Assembly (NCBI GenBank): GCA_903951425.1
Contig: CAJBBX010000039.1
Location: 1-50,477, forward strand
DNA: 50,477 nucleotides
Origin: an uncultured Chthonomonas sp.
GTDB lineage: Bacteria; Armatimonadota; Chthonomonadetes; Chthonomonadales; CAJBBX01
Reading direction: 5' to 3'
Numbering within the stretch: the stretch's first letter is position 1; every line of letters starts with the position of its first letter. The notes beneath the pieces were generated by a model, which made no database searches, was not told where the DNA came from, and saw nothing but the letters and a program-made list of their open reading frames with translations. This document shows, piece after piece, positions 8,696 through 16,977 of this stretch. Position numbers and translations under genes: made by a program.

Positions 8696-9820
8696 ATGAG
8701 CGTCCGCGATGTCGCCCTCAAGGAGTTCCGCCAGGTCCGCCGCGACAGGCGCATCCTGCCGTTCATGTTCGCCGTTCCCGTGATCCAGCTACTGCTCTTC
8801 GGCTTCGCGGTGAGCACCGATATCAAGCGGCTCGAGCTGGTGGTGTGCGACATGGACCGCTCCAGCGAGAGCCGCCAACTCATCCGCATGGTGCAGGGCT
8901 CGGAGTACTTCCGGTACCGGGGCGATGTGCCGGACCTGCGCGGCGCCGGCCGCGCGCTGGACACGGGCGCGGCCAAGATCGCCCTGGTCATACCGCCCGG
9001 CTACCAGCGCGACATCGCCCGAGGCCGGACCGCCGTGGTACAGGCCCTCCTCGATGGATCGGACGCCAACGCGGGCTCCGTAGCGTCCGGCTACCTGGGC
9101 AGGCTCGCGCAGACGCGCTCGGCTGTGCTGCTCGAGAATCGCCTTGCAAGGCTGGGCGCCTTCAGGCCCACGGCCGGCGGACTGGAGCCGCGCCTCCGGC
9201 TCTGGTACAACCCCGGCCTGGAGAGCGCGCTCTTCATGATCCCCGGCGTCATGGCCATCGTCATGGGTCTGGTCGCCACCTCGCTCTCGTCCATGTGCAT
9301 CGTGCGGGAGCGCGAGATCGGCACCATGGAGCAACTCCTCGTCACGCCGCTCAGGGCCTGGGAACTCATGCTTGGCAAGATGCTTCCCTATCTGGCGGTA
9401 GGCTACGTGAACCTGACGGCCATCCTGGTCGTCAATGCCCTCGTCTTCCACGTGCCGCTGCGGGGAAGCCTCGGCCTCTTGGCGCTCCTTACGGGCGTCT
9501 ACCTCGTGGCGCAGGTGGGCCTGGGGCTCCTCATCAGCGTCACCAGCCGCACGCAGCAGCAGGCGCAGTACCTGACGGCCTTCTTCTTCATGCCCAACAT
9601 GCTGCTCTCAGGCTTCATGTTCCCCATCGAGAACATGCCCGACGCCCTCCAGGTGGTCACCTACGCCCTTCCGGCGCGCTATTTCATCGTGATCAGCCGA
9701 GCCGTCTTCCTGCGAGGCAGCGATGCCTGGACCCTCCTCGACCAAATCGTGCCGCTCTGCGCCCTCTCGTTGCTGCTCCTGGCAGCCGCAGCCCGCCAGT
9801 TCCACAAGCGCTCGGACTGA
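8696..9820 (+). CDS. ABC-2 family transporter permease (YbhS/YbhR-like), second of pair
   Basis: A 374-residue paralogue of the preceding permease with the same layout: a cytoplasmic N-terminus (KEFRQVRRDRRILPFMFAVP), one membrane helix, a large extracytoplasmic loop (VVCDMDRSSESRQLIRMV), and five C-terminal helices with REREIGTMEQLLVTPLRAWE and LMLGKMLPYL. It starts at ATG 8696, one base after the upstream stop, implying translational coupling. In known systems such pairs need a cytoplasmic ATPase and often a HlyD-type adaptor to export drugs or other hydrophobic compounds. Neither is encoded nearby, so either these are elsewhere in the genome or the operon has been split. Confidence 0.93.
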   Translation: MSVRDVALKEFRQVRRDRRILPFMFAVPVIQLLLFGFAVSTDIKRLELVVCDMDRSSESRQLIRMVQGSEYFRYRGDVPDLRGAGRALDTGAAKIALVIPPGYQRDIARGRTAVVQALLDGSDANAGSVASGYLGRLAQTRSAVLLENRLARLGAFRPTAGGLEPRLRLWYNPGLESALFMIPGVMAIVMGLVATSLSSMCIVREREIGTMEQLLVTPLRAWELMLGKMLPYLAVGYVNLTAILVVNALVFHVPLRGSLGLLALLTGVYLVAQVGLGLLISVTSRTQQQAQYLTAFFFMPNMLLSGFMFPIENMPDALQVVTYALPARYFIVISRAVFLRGSDAWTLLDQIVPLCALSLLLLAAAARQFHKRSD

Positions 9821-9946
9821 GGGTGGCCGTCAGCAACGACAACTCCGTCGTAGGCGTGGCCTTGCCGGCCGCACGGCCCAGACTGCCATGGCTCTCGAAG
9901 GACACTCCGCCGCCGCCGCCTAACTTACGACCCAGGAGAACCGCCC

Positions 9947-12769
9947 ATGCCTGCATTCAGCCTTGCCGCCGCCCTCATGCTCGCAGCCGCGCCGCCTGCC
10001 CTGCCCGCCGGCGCCATTCGCATCGAGAACGCCCACGTTCGATGGATCATTGGGCGCGACGGCCGCAACCTGGGCATCTGGGCCAGGCGCTCAGGCATGG
10101 AGATCATGCGGCGCGAGCCGACCTCCTGGTTCGCCGTGGCGCGCAAGGGCGACCGGGGCCTCACGCCGGATCGGGTGGCGATGGCAGACGGCAAGCTGAC
10201 GCTGGATTTCCCCGGCGGCGCGCAGGCCGTGCTGTCCGTCGTCACGAGGCCCGATGCCATTGTCTTCACCGTGGAGCGCTGGCGAGGCGACGCCGACGAG
10301 TTCACCTTCGCCAACGCCCCGCTGACGCTGGACCCAGAGAAAGACGAACCCTTCGCCGCCTGCGCTCTGGCGCTCAACGTGCGGACGAACGTGCTGCCGT
10401 TGCCCGGCCCGGCCAACGAGCTCGGCGCCCACGCCTACGCCCGGCTGGGCATCCAGGGCGCGTCCGCCGCGCTGGTGGCGGGCCCCACGGGCGGTCTGCG
10501 GGCCCAGCTCAAGCGCACCGTCTCCGCCGCGCCGGACCTGCCGCACTCGTCGGTCGGCGGCCCCTGGGCCATGGACGCCCGGGCCACGCGAGCCTCCTAC
10601 CTCTTCAACCACAACGGCCTGGGCGTGGCCGACGTGCCGAAGTGGGTGGCGACGGCGCGGGCAGTGGGCGCCACACAGATCGACTTCCACGGCGGGGAGT
10701 CCTTCCGGTTCGGCGACTTCGCGCCCAGCCCCAAGCTCTACCCGCGCGGACGCGCCGACCTGAAGGCGGTGATCGACGGCCTCCACGCCCAGGGGCTTCA
10801 GGCGGGCCTGCACACCTACGCCTTCTTCATCGACAAGAAGTCGCCCTACGTCACGCCCGTGCCCGACAAGCGGCTGGCTTTCGCCCGGACGCTGACCCTG
10901 GCGGAGCCGCTCACGGCCGATGCCGATACGGTGACAGTCGCCGAGAGCACGCAGGGGCTGAACGCCACCACGGGCTTCTTCGTGCCCAACAGCGCCACGC
11001 TGCGCATCGGCGACGAGCTGATCACCTTCACCGCGGCGAGCCAGTCGCCGCCCTGGCGCTTCACCGGCTGCACCCGCGGTGCGCTGGGCACGAAGTCCGC
11101 GGCCCACGCCGCCGGTGACAAGGCCGACCATCTGAAGGAGCTCTTCGGCCTCTTCCTGCCCGATCCCGACAGCACGCTCTTCACCGAGGTCGCCGACAAC
11201 ACGGCCCGCATGTACAACGAGTGCGGTTTCGACATGATCTACCTCGACGCGCTGGACGGCTCCTTCATCCTTGCCGGCGGCGAGTGGGCGTGGCACTACG
11301 GCTCCAAGTTCGTCTTCGAGCTGTGCAAGCGGCTCCAGCGGCCGGCCATCATGGAGATGAGCACCTTCCACCATCACCTCTGGTGCGTCCGGTCGCGCAT
11401 GGGGGCGTGGGACTGCCCCCGCACCGGCGTCAAGGAGTTCGTGGACATGCACCGAGTGGTGAACCGCGCCAACACCCGCATGTTCCTGCCGTCGCAGCTG
11501 GGCTGGTGGTCCATCTTCGGCTGGGACGGTGTTCAGCCCGACCGCACCATGCCGGATGACCTGGAGTACCTGCTCTGCAAGGCGGTGGCCGACGACGCGG
11601 GCGTGGCGATGATGGGCTTCAGCCCCGAGGTGCTGGCCGAGGCGGAGGGGCTCCAGCGGCACGCCGAGCTGATCCGGCGCTACGAGGAGATCCGACGCAC
11701 CGGCGCGGCGCCGCCCGCCCTCCGTCGCAGGCTGGGCGAGCCGAGGGCCGAGTTCACGCTGGTCGACGGCAAGCCCGGCAAGCGCGCCTTCGCGCCGGTC
11801 TCCTACGCCAAGCGCACGGTGGAGGGACCGAAGGCGGCGTGGCGCGTGGCCAGTCCCTTCCCTGCGCAACCCGCCCGTGTCCGCATCGAGGCGCTCCTGC
11901 AGGTCGGACCGAACAAGGACCCCAACCGCCTGCTCTCGGCCGCCACACTGGGCAGCCTCACCACGCCGAAGTGCGCCCCCGGCGTGACGCTAACGGTCGG
12001 CGTTGGTCCAGGTCCAGCCGCCGAGGGCGCCGTGCGGCTGACGGCGAAGAACGCCACGGCGGCCTCCAACGGCGCCTGGGGCATGGTGGAGCGCCTCTTC
12101 AACCCGGCCATCGACCTGACGCACAAGGCGCTGGGCGTCTGGGTCCACGGCGACGGCAAGGGCGCCGTCCTCAACCTGCAGCTACGCAGCCCGGAGAACG
12201 TCACGCCCGGCGCGGCCGAGCGCTACGTGAGGCTCGACTTCACCGGCTGGCGCAGGGTGGAGTTGCCGGAGCCCGAGAGCGAGCGGCTCAGCACCGTCGC
12301 CTGGCCCTACGCCGCCGATCGCGCCACGTGGGAGACGAACCGCACCGCCGCCTTCGGCGCCGCATACAAGCTCTACCACCCCTGGGTGGTCTACGGCAGC
12401 ATCGGGGCTCTCGGCGTCTGGCTGAACAACGTACCTGCGAACGGCGAGACCGAGGTGGTGATCGGCGCCGTGGAGGCGCTGCCGCTGGTCGACGGCGTGG
12501 TCACCTATCCCTCGGTCACGGTCGCCGGCCGCACCCTCACCTTCCCGGTGGAGCTTCAAAGCGGCCAGTGGCTGGAGTACGAGCCCGGCAAGCCGGCGCG
12601 GGTCTACAGCCCTTCCGGCAAGCCGCTCCGCCAGGTGGAGCCGACGGGCGAGGCGCCGACGCTGCAGTCCGGCGCCAACGAGGTCACGTTCAGCTGCCGC
12701 GAGAACCCCTCCACGCCGCCGCGCTGCCGGGTGACGCTCCAGACGCGCGGCAAGGATCTAAAGTTCTGA
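9947..12769 (+). CDS. Large secreted TIM-barrel glycosidase-like protein with inserted beta domain
   Basis: A 940-residue protein with a signal peptide (residues 1-21, ending PPALPAGA), preceded by AGGAG eight bases before the ATG. Residues ~22-200 form an N-terminal beta domain. A TIM-barrel starts near 215 (VPKWVATARAVGATQIDFHG) and continues to ~550 (FDMIYLDALDGS, LYLLC-type helices). The barrel is interrupted at ~316-395 by a beta insert (NSATLRIGDELITFTA, FTGCTRGALGT, HAAGDKADHL). The C-terminal ~300 residues are beta-sandwich and look like a carbohydrate-binding domain (ALGVWVHGDGKGAVL, YVRLDFTGWRRVELPEP). I do not recognise the family. A polysaccharide-processing role is inferred from architecture and neighbours. 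It converges on the sulfatase, with six bases between the stops. Confidence 0.72.
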   Translation: MPAFSLAAALMLAAAPPALPAGAIRIENAHVRWIIGRDGRNLGIWARRSGMEIMRREPTSWFAVARKGDRGLTPDRVAMADGKLTLDFPGGAQAVLSVVTRPDAIVFTVERWRGDADEFTFANAPLTLDPEKDEPFAACALALNVRTNVLPLPGPANELGAHAYARLGIQGASAALVAGPTGGLRAQLKRTVSAAPDLPHSSVGGPWAMDARATRASYLFNHNGLGVADVPKWVATARAVGATQIDFHGGESFRFGDFAPSPKLYPRGRADLKAVIDGLHAQGLQAGLHTYAFFIDKKSPYVTPVPDKRLAFARTLTLAEPLTADADTVTVAESTQGLNATTGFFVPNSATLRIGDELITFTAASQSPPWRFTGCTRGALGTKSAAHAAGDKADHLKELFGLFLPDPDSTLFTEVADNTARMYNECGFDMIYLDALDGSFILAGGEWAWHYGSKFVFELCKRLQRPAIMEMSTFHHHLWCVRSRMGAWDCPRTGVKEFVDMHRVVNRANTRMFLPSQLGWWSIFGWDGVQPDRTMPDDLEYLLCKAVADDAGVAMMGFSPEVLAEAEGLQRHAELIRRYEEIRRTGAAPPALRRRLGEPRAEFTLVDGKPGKRAFAPVSYAKRTVEGPKAAWRVASPFPAQPARVRIEALLQVGPNKDPNRLLSAATLGSLTTPKCAPGVTLTVGVGPGPAAEGAVRLTAKNATAASNGAWGMVERLFNPAIDLTHKALGVWVHGDGKGAVLNLQLRSPENVTPGAAERYVRLDFTGWRRVELPEPESERLSTVAWPYAADRATWETNRTAAFGAAYKLYHPWVVYGSIGALGVWLNNVPANGETEVVIGAVEALPLVDGVVTYPSVTVAGRTLTFPVELQSGQWLEYEPGKPARVYSPSGKPLRQVEPTGEAPTLQSGANEVTFSCRENPSTPPRCRVTLQTRGKDLKF

Positions 12770-12775
12770 CCGAGG

Positions 12776-14641
12776 CTACCACCTCCACTCGTGCGCCACG
12801 GCCCCGGTGCGGGACAGGAGCCGGATGTGGGCGATTTCCACGCGGCCAGGCGCCATGCATGGGTCCAGCCGCAGGCTCCTGATGGCCGTGGCCACCGGTA
12901 GCGCCACCTGGTAGTCGTACCACTCGCCGTCGTGCGTCACGGTGAAGAAGACCGATCGTGGGCGGGCGAAGCCGGGCTGGGCTTCGGTGGCCCAGAGCGC
13001 CTGGCCCTGCCCGGTCGACCGCGAGCGCATCCGTAGCTCGAGCACAAACGGGCCGGGCTGCTCAGGAACCTGTCGGGTCGTCATAGACGGATCGCCGCCG
13101 CTGCACTCGACCACCAGAGCCCCGCCCTGCACCGCCAGGTCGGCATTCGGGTTGCCGTACCAGCCCGCCACCGGCGCCCGGTAGGCCGGGTTCGGCTTCG
13201 GCACGAGGGCGTCGGTACCGCGCAGGTGGCGGTCGATGAGCGCATTCATCTTCTGCACGCGGTCGGGGTGCTGGACCGCCAGGTCGCGCGTCTCGCCCAC
13301 ATCTTCGCGGAGGTTGTATAGCTCGAACCGGTCCTCCTGCTTCGGCCCGTCGGCGTAGAAGCGGATCAGTTTCCAGTCGCCCTGTCGCACCCAGGTCGAG
13401 GGCAGGTTGCCCGTGGCGGGCACGTAGTGCGGGAAGTGGCAGAAGAGCGCCTCGCGCCGGAGCTTGCGCCCTGCCAGCGCGGGGAGCAGGCTTACGCCGT
13501 CCATCGCCTGGCCCCGCTTGCCGCGGGCGCCGCAGGACGCGAGCAGCGTCGGGTACCAGTCGATGCTGGAGACGACCTCTTCGGATCGGCTCCCTGGCCT
13601 CACCTTGCCCGGCCACGCGACGAGTAGCGGCACGCGGGTCCCACCCTCGTAGATGGTCGCCTTGCCGCCCCGGAGAGGCGCGTTGCTGGTGGGCGTCACG
13701 CCCTCGGGCCGATCATACATGTTGCCGCCGTTGTCGGACATGAAGACCACCAGGGTGTTCGCGGCCTTGCCTGTCCGGTCCAGCGCGTCCAGCAGCTTGC
13801 CGAGGCAGGCGTCCATGGTCTCCACCATGGCTCCCATGATGGGGCTCTTCTGCGGGTTGGCCGGGTCGACGCGGGGCCTGTACTGCTCCATCAGATCCGG
13901 CTTGCCCTGGAACGGCGCGTGCACCGAGAAGAGCCAGTAGTTCAGGAAGAAGGGCGCCTCGCCGGGCTCCTCGATGAAGCGCACAGCCTCGGCGGTGAGC
14001 CGGTCATCGATCTGCTCGCCGGCAGGGCCGTCGGCGAAGCCGGGCATGCGGTAGGGCGCGAAGTAGCTGGGAGGGCCGGGATAGCTGCCGCCGGGCTGGT
14101 TGCGGTCGAAGCCCTGGCTGGTGGGCAGGTAGGGGTCCCATCCCAGGTGCCACTTGCCGAAGTGAGCCGTGCGGTAGCCCGCGTCGCGCAGGGCCTCCGC
14201 GATGGTGTGGTATTCCAGCGGCAGGCGCGTACGCGTCTCCGGGCAGACGGCCTTCTGCTCCTGCGCGGCCCGCGGGGGTAGCTTGGGGTCCAGCACGACC
14301 TGCTGCAGGTGCCCCGCAGGCGTGGTGAAGCGGAGGCGGCAGGGGTACTGGCCCGTCATCAGGCTGGCCCGCGTGGGCGAGCAGAGCGGGTTGGCCGAGT
14401 AGGCCTGCGTGAACATCATGCCCCGGGCGGCCAGCCGCGCCAGGTTGGGTGTGCGGTAGAAGCGGCTGCCGTAGAGCGCGCTGTCCATCCATCCCAGGTC
14501 GTCCGCCAGGATGAAGAGGACGTTGGGCCGCTCCGGCGCAGCACCGGCCCGCTCGCCGGCGCCCATGCCGACCGCCGCCGCCGACGCCACGAACTGCCTG
14601 CGCGAGACGCCGCGCCCTTCCGATCCCGGTTGGCATGCCAT
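12776..14641 (-). CDS. Tat-exported sulfatase with C-terminal beta-sandwich module
   Basis: A 621-residue type I sulfatase. A Tat signal (VSRRQFVASAAAVGMGAG, residues ~12-29) is followed by PNVLFILADDLGWMDSALYG, the metal-binding first motif. The formylglycine site is CSPTR within NPLCSPTRASLMTG (residue ~93), matching C-x-P-x-R. HFGKWHLG and VVFMSDNGGN are further hallmark motifs, supplying active-site Lys/His and the Asp-Asn calcium ligands. After the core ends near residue 490 there is an extra ~125-residue beta-sandwich ending in HEWRW. ATG 14641 has AGGAGGG five bases upstream, and this site overlaps the stop of the preceding gene, so the two are probably translationally coupled. The substrate ester is unknown. 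Confidence 0.93.
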   Translation of the reverse strand: MACQPGSEGRGVSRRQFVASAAAVGMGAGERAGAAPERPNVLFILADDLGWMDSALYGSRFYRTPNLARLAARGMMFTQAYSANPLCSPTRASLMTGQYPCRLRFTTPAGHLQQVVLDPKLPPRAAQEQKAVCPETRTRLPLEYHTIAEALRDAGYRTAHFGKWHLGWDPYLPTSQGFDRNQPGGSYPGPPSYFAPYRMPGFADGPAGEQIDDRLTAEAVRFIEEPGEAPFFLNYWLFSVHAPFQGKPDLMEQYRPRVDPANPQKSPIMGAMVETMDACLGKLLDALDRTGKAANTLVVFMSDNGGNMYDRPEGVTPTSNAPLRGGKATIYEGGTRVPLLVAWPGKVRPGSRSEEVVSSIDWYPTLLASCGARGKRGQAMDGVSLLPALAGRKLRREALFCHFPHYVPATGNLPSTWVRQGDWKLIRFYADGPKQEDRFELYNLREDVGETRDLAVQHPDRVQKMNALIDRHLRGTDALVPKPNPAYRAPVAGWYGNPNADLAVQGGALVVECSGGDPSMTTRQVPEQPGPFVLELRMRSRSTGQGQALWATEAQPGFARPRSVFFTVTHDGEWYDYQVALPVATAIRSLRLDPCMAPGRVEIAHIRLLSRTGAVAHEWRW

Positions 14642-14652
14642 GGTCACCCTCC

Positions 14653-16884
14653 TCAGGGCACGATGCCCACGGTCGTCTGTCCCGAGCCGGCCGCCAGCGA
14701 GGAGCCACCGGCGTAGGATGCTCTTGCGGTGTGCGAGCCCACGGTCAGGCCGCCGGTGGCCGCGGCGCTGAAGGAGGCGACGCCGGATGCGTCGGTGACG
14801 GCGCTGCCCAGTCCAGAGCCGTCCAGGTTGAACGTGATGGTCAGGCCCGGCTGCCACGCGTAGTCAGGCAGGCTCCGGACGAAGGCCTTCAGCGCCATGG
14901 GCTGGCCCCTCTTGGTGGTGCGCCCGTAGAGCCAGATGTAGGTCGGCGCCGCGGTGAGGGTGGCGGTCGCGTTGCCTGAGGAGGCACGGAACCCCGCATC
15001 GCCGGGCCACTCGATGCGGATCGGGTAACTGCCCGCGGCCCAGCCGCCCGGCGCCGTCCAGACCACCTGCGCTCGCGGCGCGCCGAGGCTCGGGTCCAGT
15101 GTGACCCCGGTACCCACGACCGTGCCGTTCACCTTGAACGTGAGCGTCTTGCCGCCGATGCCGCTGCTGTCCATCTTGTACAGGTAGCCCTTGAGGTAGA
15201 TCGAGGTGCGGAGGGCGCCGCTGCGGTCGGGCACGTAGAGCTTGGTGTCCACGGTCTGCGCCGTCAGCACGGCCGAGCCGAACGCAGCGTCGTACCATTC
15301 ATCGCCGGCGAACGACGCGCCGATCGTCCGCGTGGCCGCACCGGCTGGGACGGTGTAGTTCCACAGTGCCGCGCCCGACGCATCCGTGACTGAGGAGCCG
15401 ACCAGCGAGCCGTCGATACGGAACGCGATGGCCTTCCCCGGCAGATACGCCCGATCCGAGAGCCGCCAGAGGAACGCCTTCAGCGCCACCTGTGTGGTGA
15501 TGATGCCGGTCCGCGCCGGTACGCCGATGCCCACGCCGGCCTTCGCCAGGGGCTCGTGGGATATCCAGGCCACCCGGACGCGGTCTCCGGAGGCGCCCTC
15601 AACCACCGGGTCGAACCGCAGGCAGCTCACGAAGCCCGTGTAGGCGGCGCAGGCGGCCATGTCCAGCTCATACGTGTGGTACTGGCCGTCGTTGATGACA
15701 TTGAACCGCACGCTCTGCGCCTCGCTGAAGGGCTTCGCGCCGTTCTCCAGCTCAAAGAAGATCTGTCCGGTCAGCCTGCCCGGCGGCGGGTTGCTGAGCG
15801 AGGCCGCCATGCGGATATAGAGCTTCGGCACGTCGGCGGCCCTGAACCCGCAGAAGGGCCCGATGAGCATGGGGTCGAGCCGGCCCACGTCGATATCGAG
15901 GCAGCCGTCGATGGGCCAGCCCGTGTCGGTGGCGTTGTTGTAGGTCCAGTGGGCCCGGTCGCTACGGAAGGCGTAGCTGGGGCGCGGGTCGAACCGGTTG
16001 GCGTAGACGTAGGAGCGGATGTTCGGCAGCGTGTCCAGGATCAGGTCGTAGCTGAACTCGTACGCGATGTTCCAGTCAAGAATCTCAGCATGGTTCGGCG
16101 CCATATAGCTCGTGGGACCGTCCTTGGGGCCCGCCAGAACCGTGTTCGCGTCGACCCGTGGGTAGAAGCCGCCGCTGGTCTGGCCGCATCCGGGCGCGTA
16201 GACGCCGAGGCCCCAGCCTGCATCGTTCACCTGGGCGGCCCAGCCCTCGGTGCTGCGCCATGACGACCACATGAAGGCGTTGGGCATCTCGGTGGCGGGC
16301 TCGCCCGCGAAGGGGTTCGTGCCCTTGTAGGTCCACAGGTGGTGCAGGGGGCCGTTCGTGTAGACGGCGGGTAGCTCCTGGTAGTAGGCGCCGTAGGCGG
16401 TGTGGTCCGTGCGGGCGTTGTTCAGGCGGTTGCGGACGTGCACCACCTTGCCCTCGAGCGTGACCCAGTTCTCGAACGTGCAGTCGCCGGGCGTGCCCGC
16501 GGGGTTGCTGCCTCCCCACTGCATGGGGATGATCTTGCTGTACATCGTGGTCCCGTCGGACGTGAAGGCGAGCACCTGCGAGTGGTTGCCCCATTGGTCG
16601 CCCACGGAGATCGGGTTCCAGGGCCACGCCTGCCCGGCCCAGTTCCCGAAGTCGTTGGGGCCCGAGTAGTAGGACTGCTGGATCTCGCGTCCGGCGTCCG
16701 CGCTGTTGACGACGTTGTCCGTCGTGCCGGACCGCGAGAGGTAGGTGATGGCGGCACCCAGCGCCAGATCGACGCCGACGCGCACCTGCCCGTTATCCAG
16801 GTACCGCATCGTGCCCTGCGCCGCCGCAGGCCGCGCAAGCGCCACCGCCAGAACTGCCAGAGCAACGCCCACAATCCGCAGCAT
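14653..16884 (-). CDS. Secreted protein: unknown beta domain, accessory module and three Ig-like domains
   Basis: A 743-residue secreted protein. The signal peptide is residues 1-23 (VGVALAVLAVALARPAAA). Residues ~25-300 are an unrecognised beta-rich domain starting TMRYLDNGQVRVGVDLALGA, perhaps of the galactose-mutarotase-like supersandwich type (inference). Residues ~301-455 look like the accessory module seen in the neighbouring sulfatase (NVINDGQYHTYELDM, CLRFDPVVEG). Residues ~459-743 are three tandem Ig-like domains that correspond segment by segment to those of the RCC1 proteins upstream (KLYVPDRSGALRTSIYLKGY, KAFVRSLPDYAWQPG). GGGAGGGG lies about four bases before the ATG. It is coupled to the sulfatase downstream and probably belongs to one transcription unit with the RCC1 genes. 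Confidence 0.85.
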   Translation of the reverse strand: MLRIVGVALAVLAVALARPAAAQGTMRYLDNGQVRVGVDLALGAAITYLSRSGTTDNVVNSADAGREIQQSYYSGPNDFGNWAGQAWPWNPISVGDQWGNHSQVLAFTSDGTTMYSKIIPMQWGGSNPAGTPGDCTFENWVTLEGKVVHVRNRLNNARTDHTAYGAYYQELPAVYTNGPLHHLWTYKGTNPFAGEPATEMPNAFMWSSWRSTEGWAAQVNDAGWGLGVYAPGCGQTSGGFYPRVDANTVLAGPKDGPTSYMAPNHAEILDWNIAYEFSYDLILDTLPNIRSYVYANRFDPRPSYAFRSDRAHWTYNNATDTGWPIDGCLDIDVGRLDPMLIGPFCGFRAADVPKLYIRMAASLSNPPPGRLTGQIFFELENGAKPFSEAQSVRFNVINDGQYHTYELDMAACAAYTGFVSCLRFDPVVEGASGDRVRVAWISHEPLAKAGVGIGVPARTGIITTQVALKAFLWRLSDRAYLPGKAIAFRIDGSLVGSSVTDASGAALWNYTVPAGAATRTIGASFAGDEWYDAAFGSAVLTAQTVDTKLYVPDRSGALRTSIYLKGYLYKMDSSGIGGKTLTFKVNGTVVGTGVTLDPSLGAPRAQVVWTAPGGWAAGSYPIRIEWPGDAGFRASSGNATATLTAAPTYIWLYGRTTKRGQPMALKAFVRSLPDYAWQPGLTITFNLDGSGLGSAVTDASGVASFSAAATGGLTVGSHTARASYAGGSSLAAGSGQTTVGIVP

Positions 16885-16977
16885 TGGACCCCTCCCGGCC
16901 AACCGCCGGCGCCGCGCCGGCCACGCAGTGACGGTACCACACATGCGGGGCGGGAAGGGTCGGGTTCGATCGCGTCC

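Noticed and set aside
10091-11869. 592-codon minus-strand frame inside the 940-residue protein gene
   Set aside because: Shadow frame without ribosome site, signal or motif.
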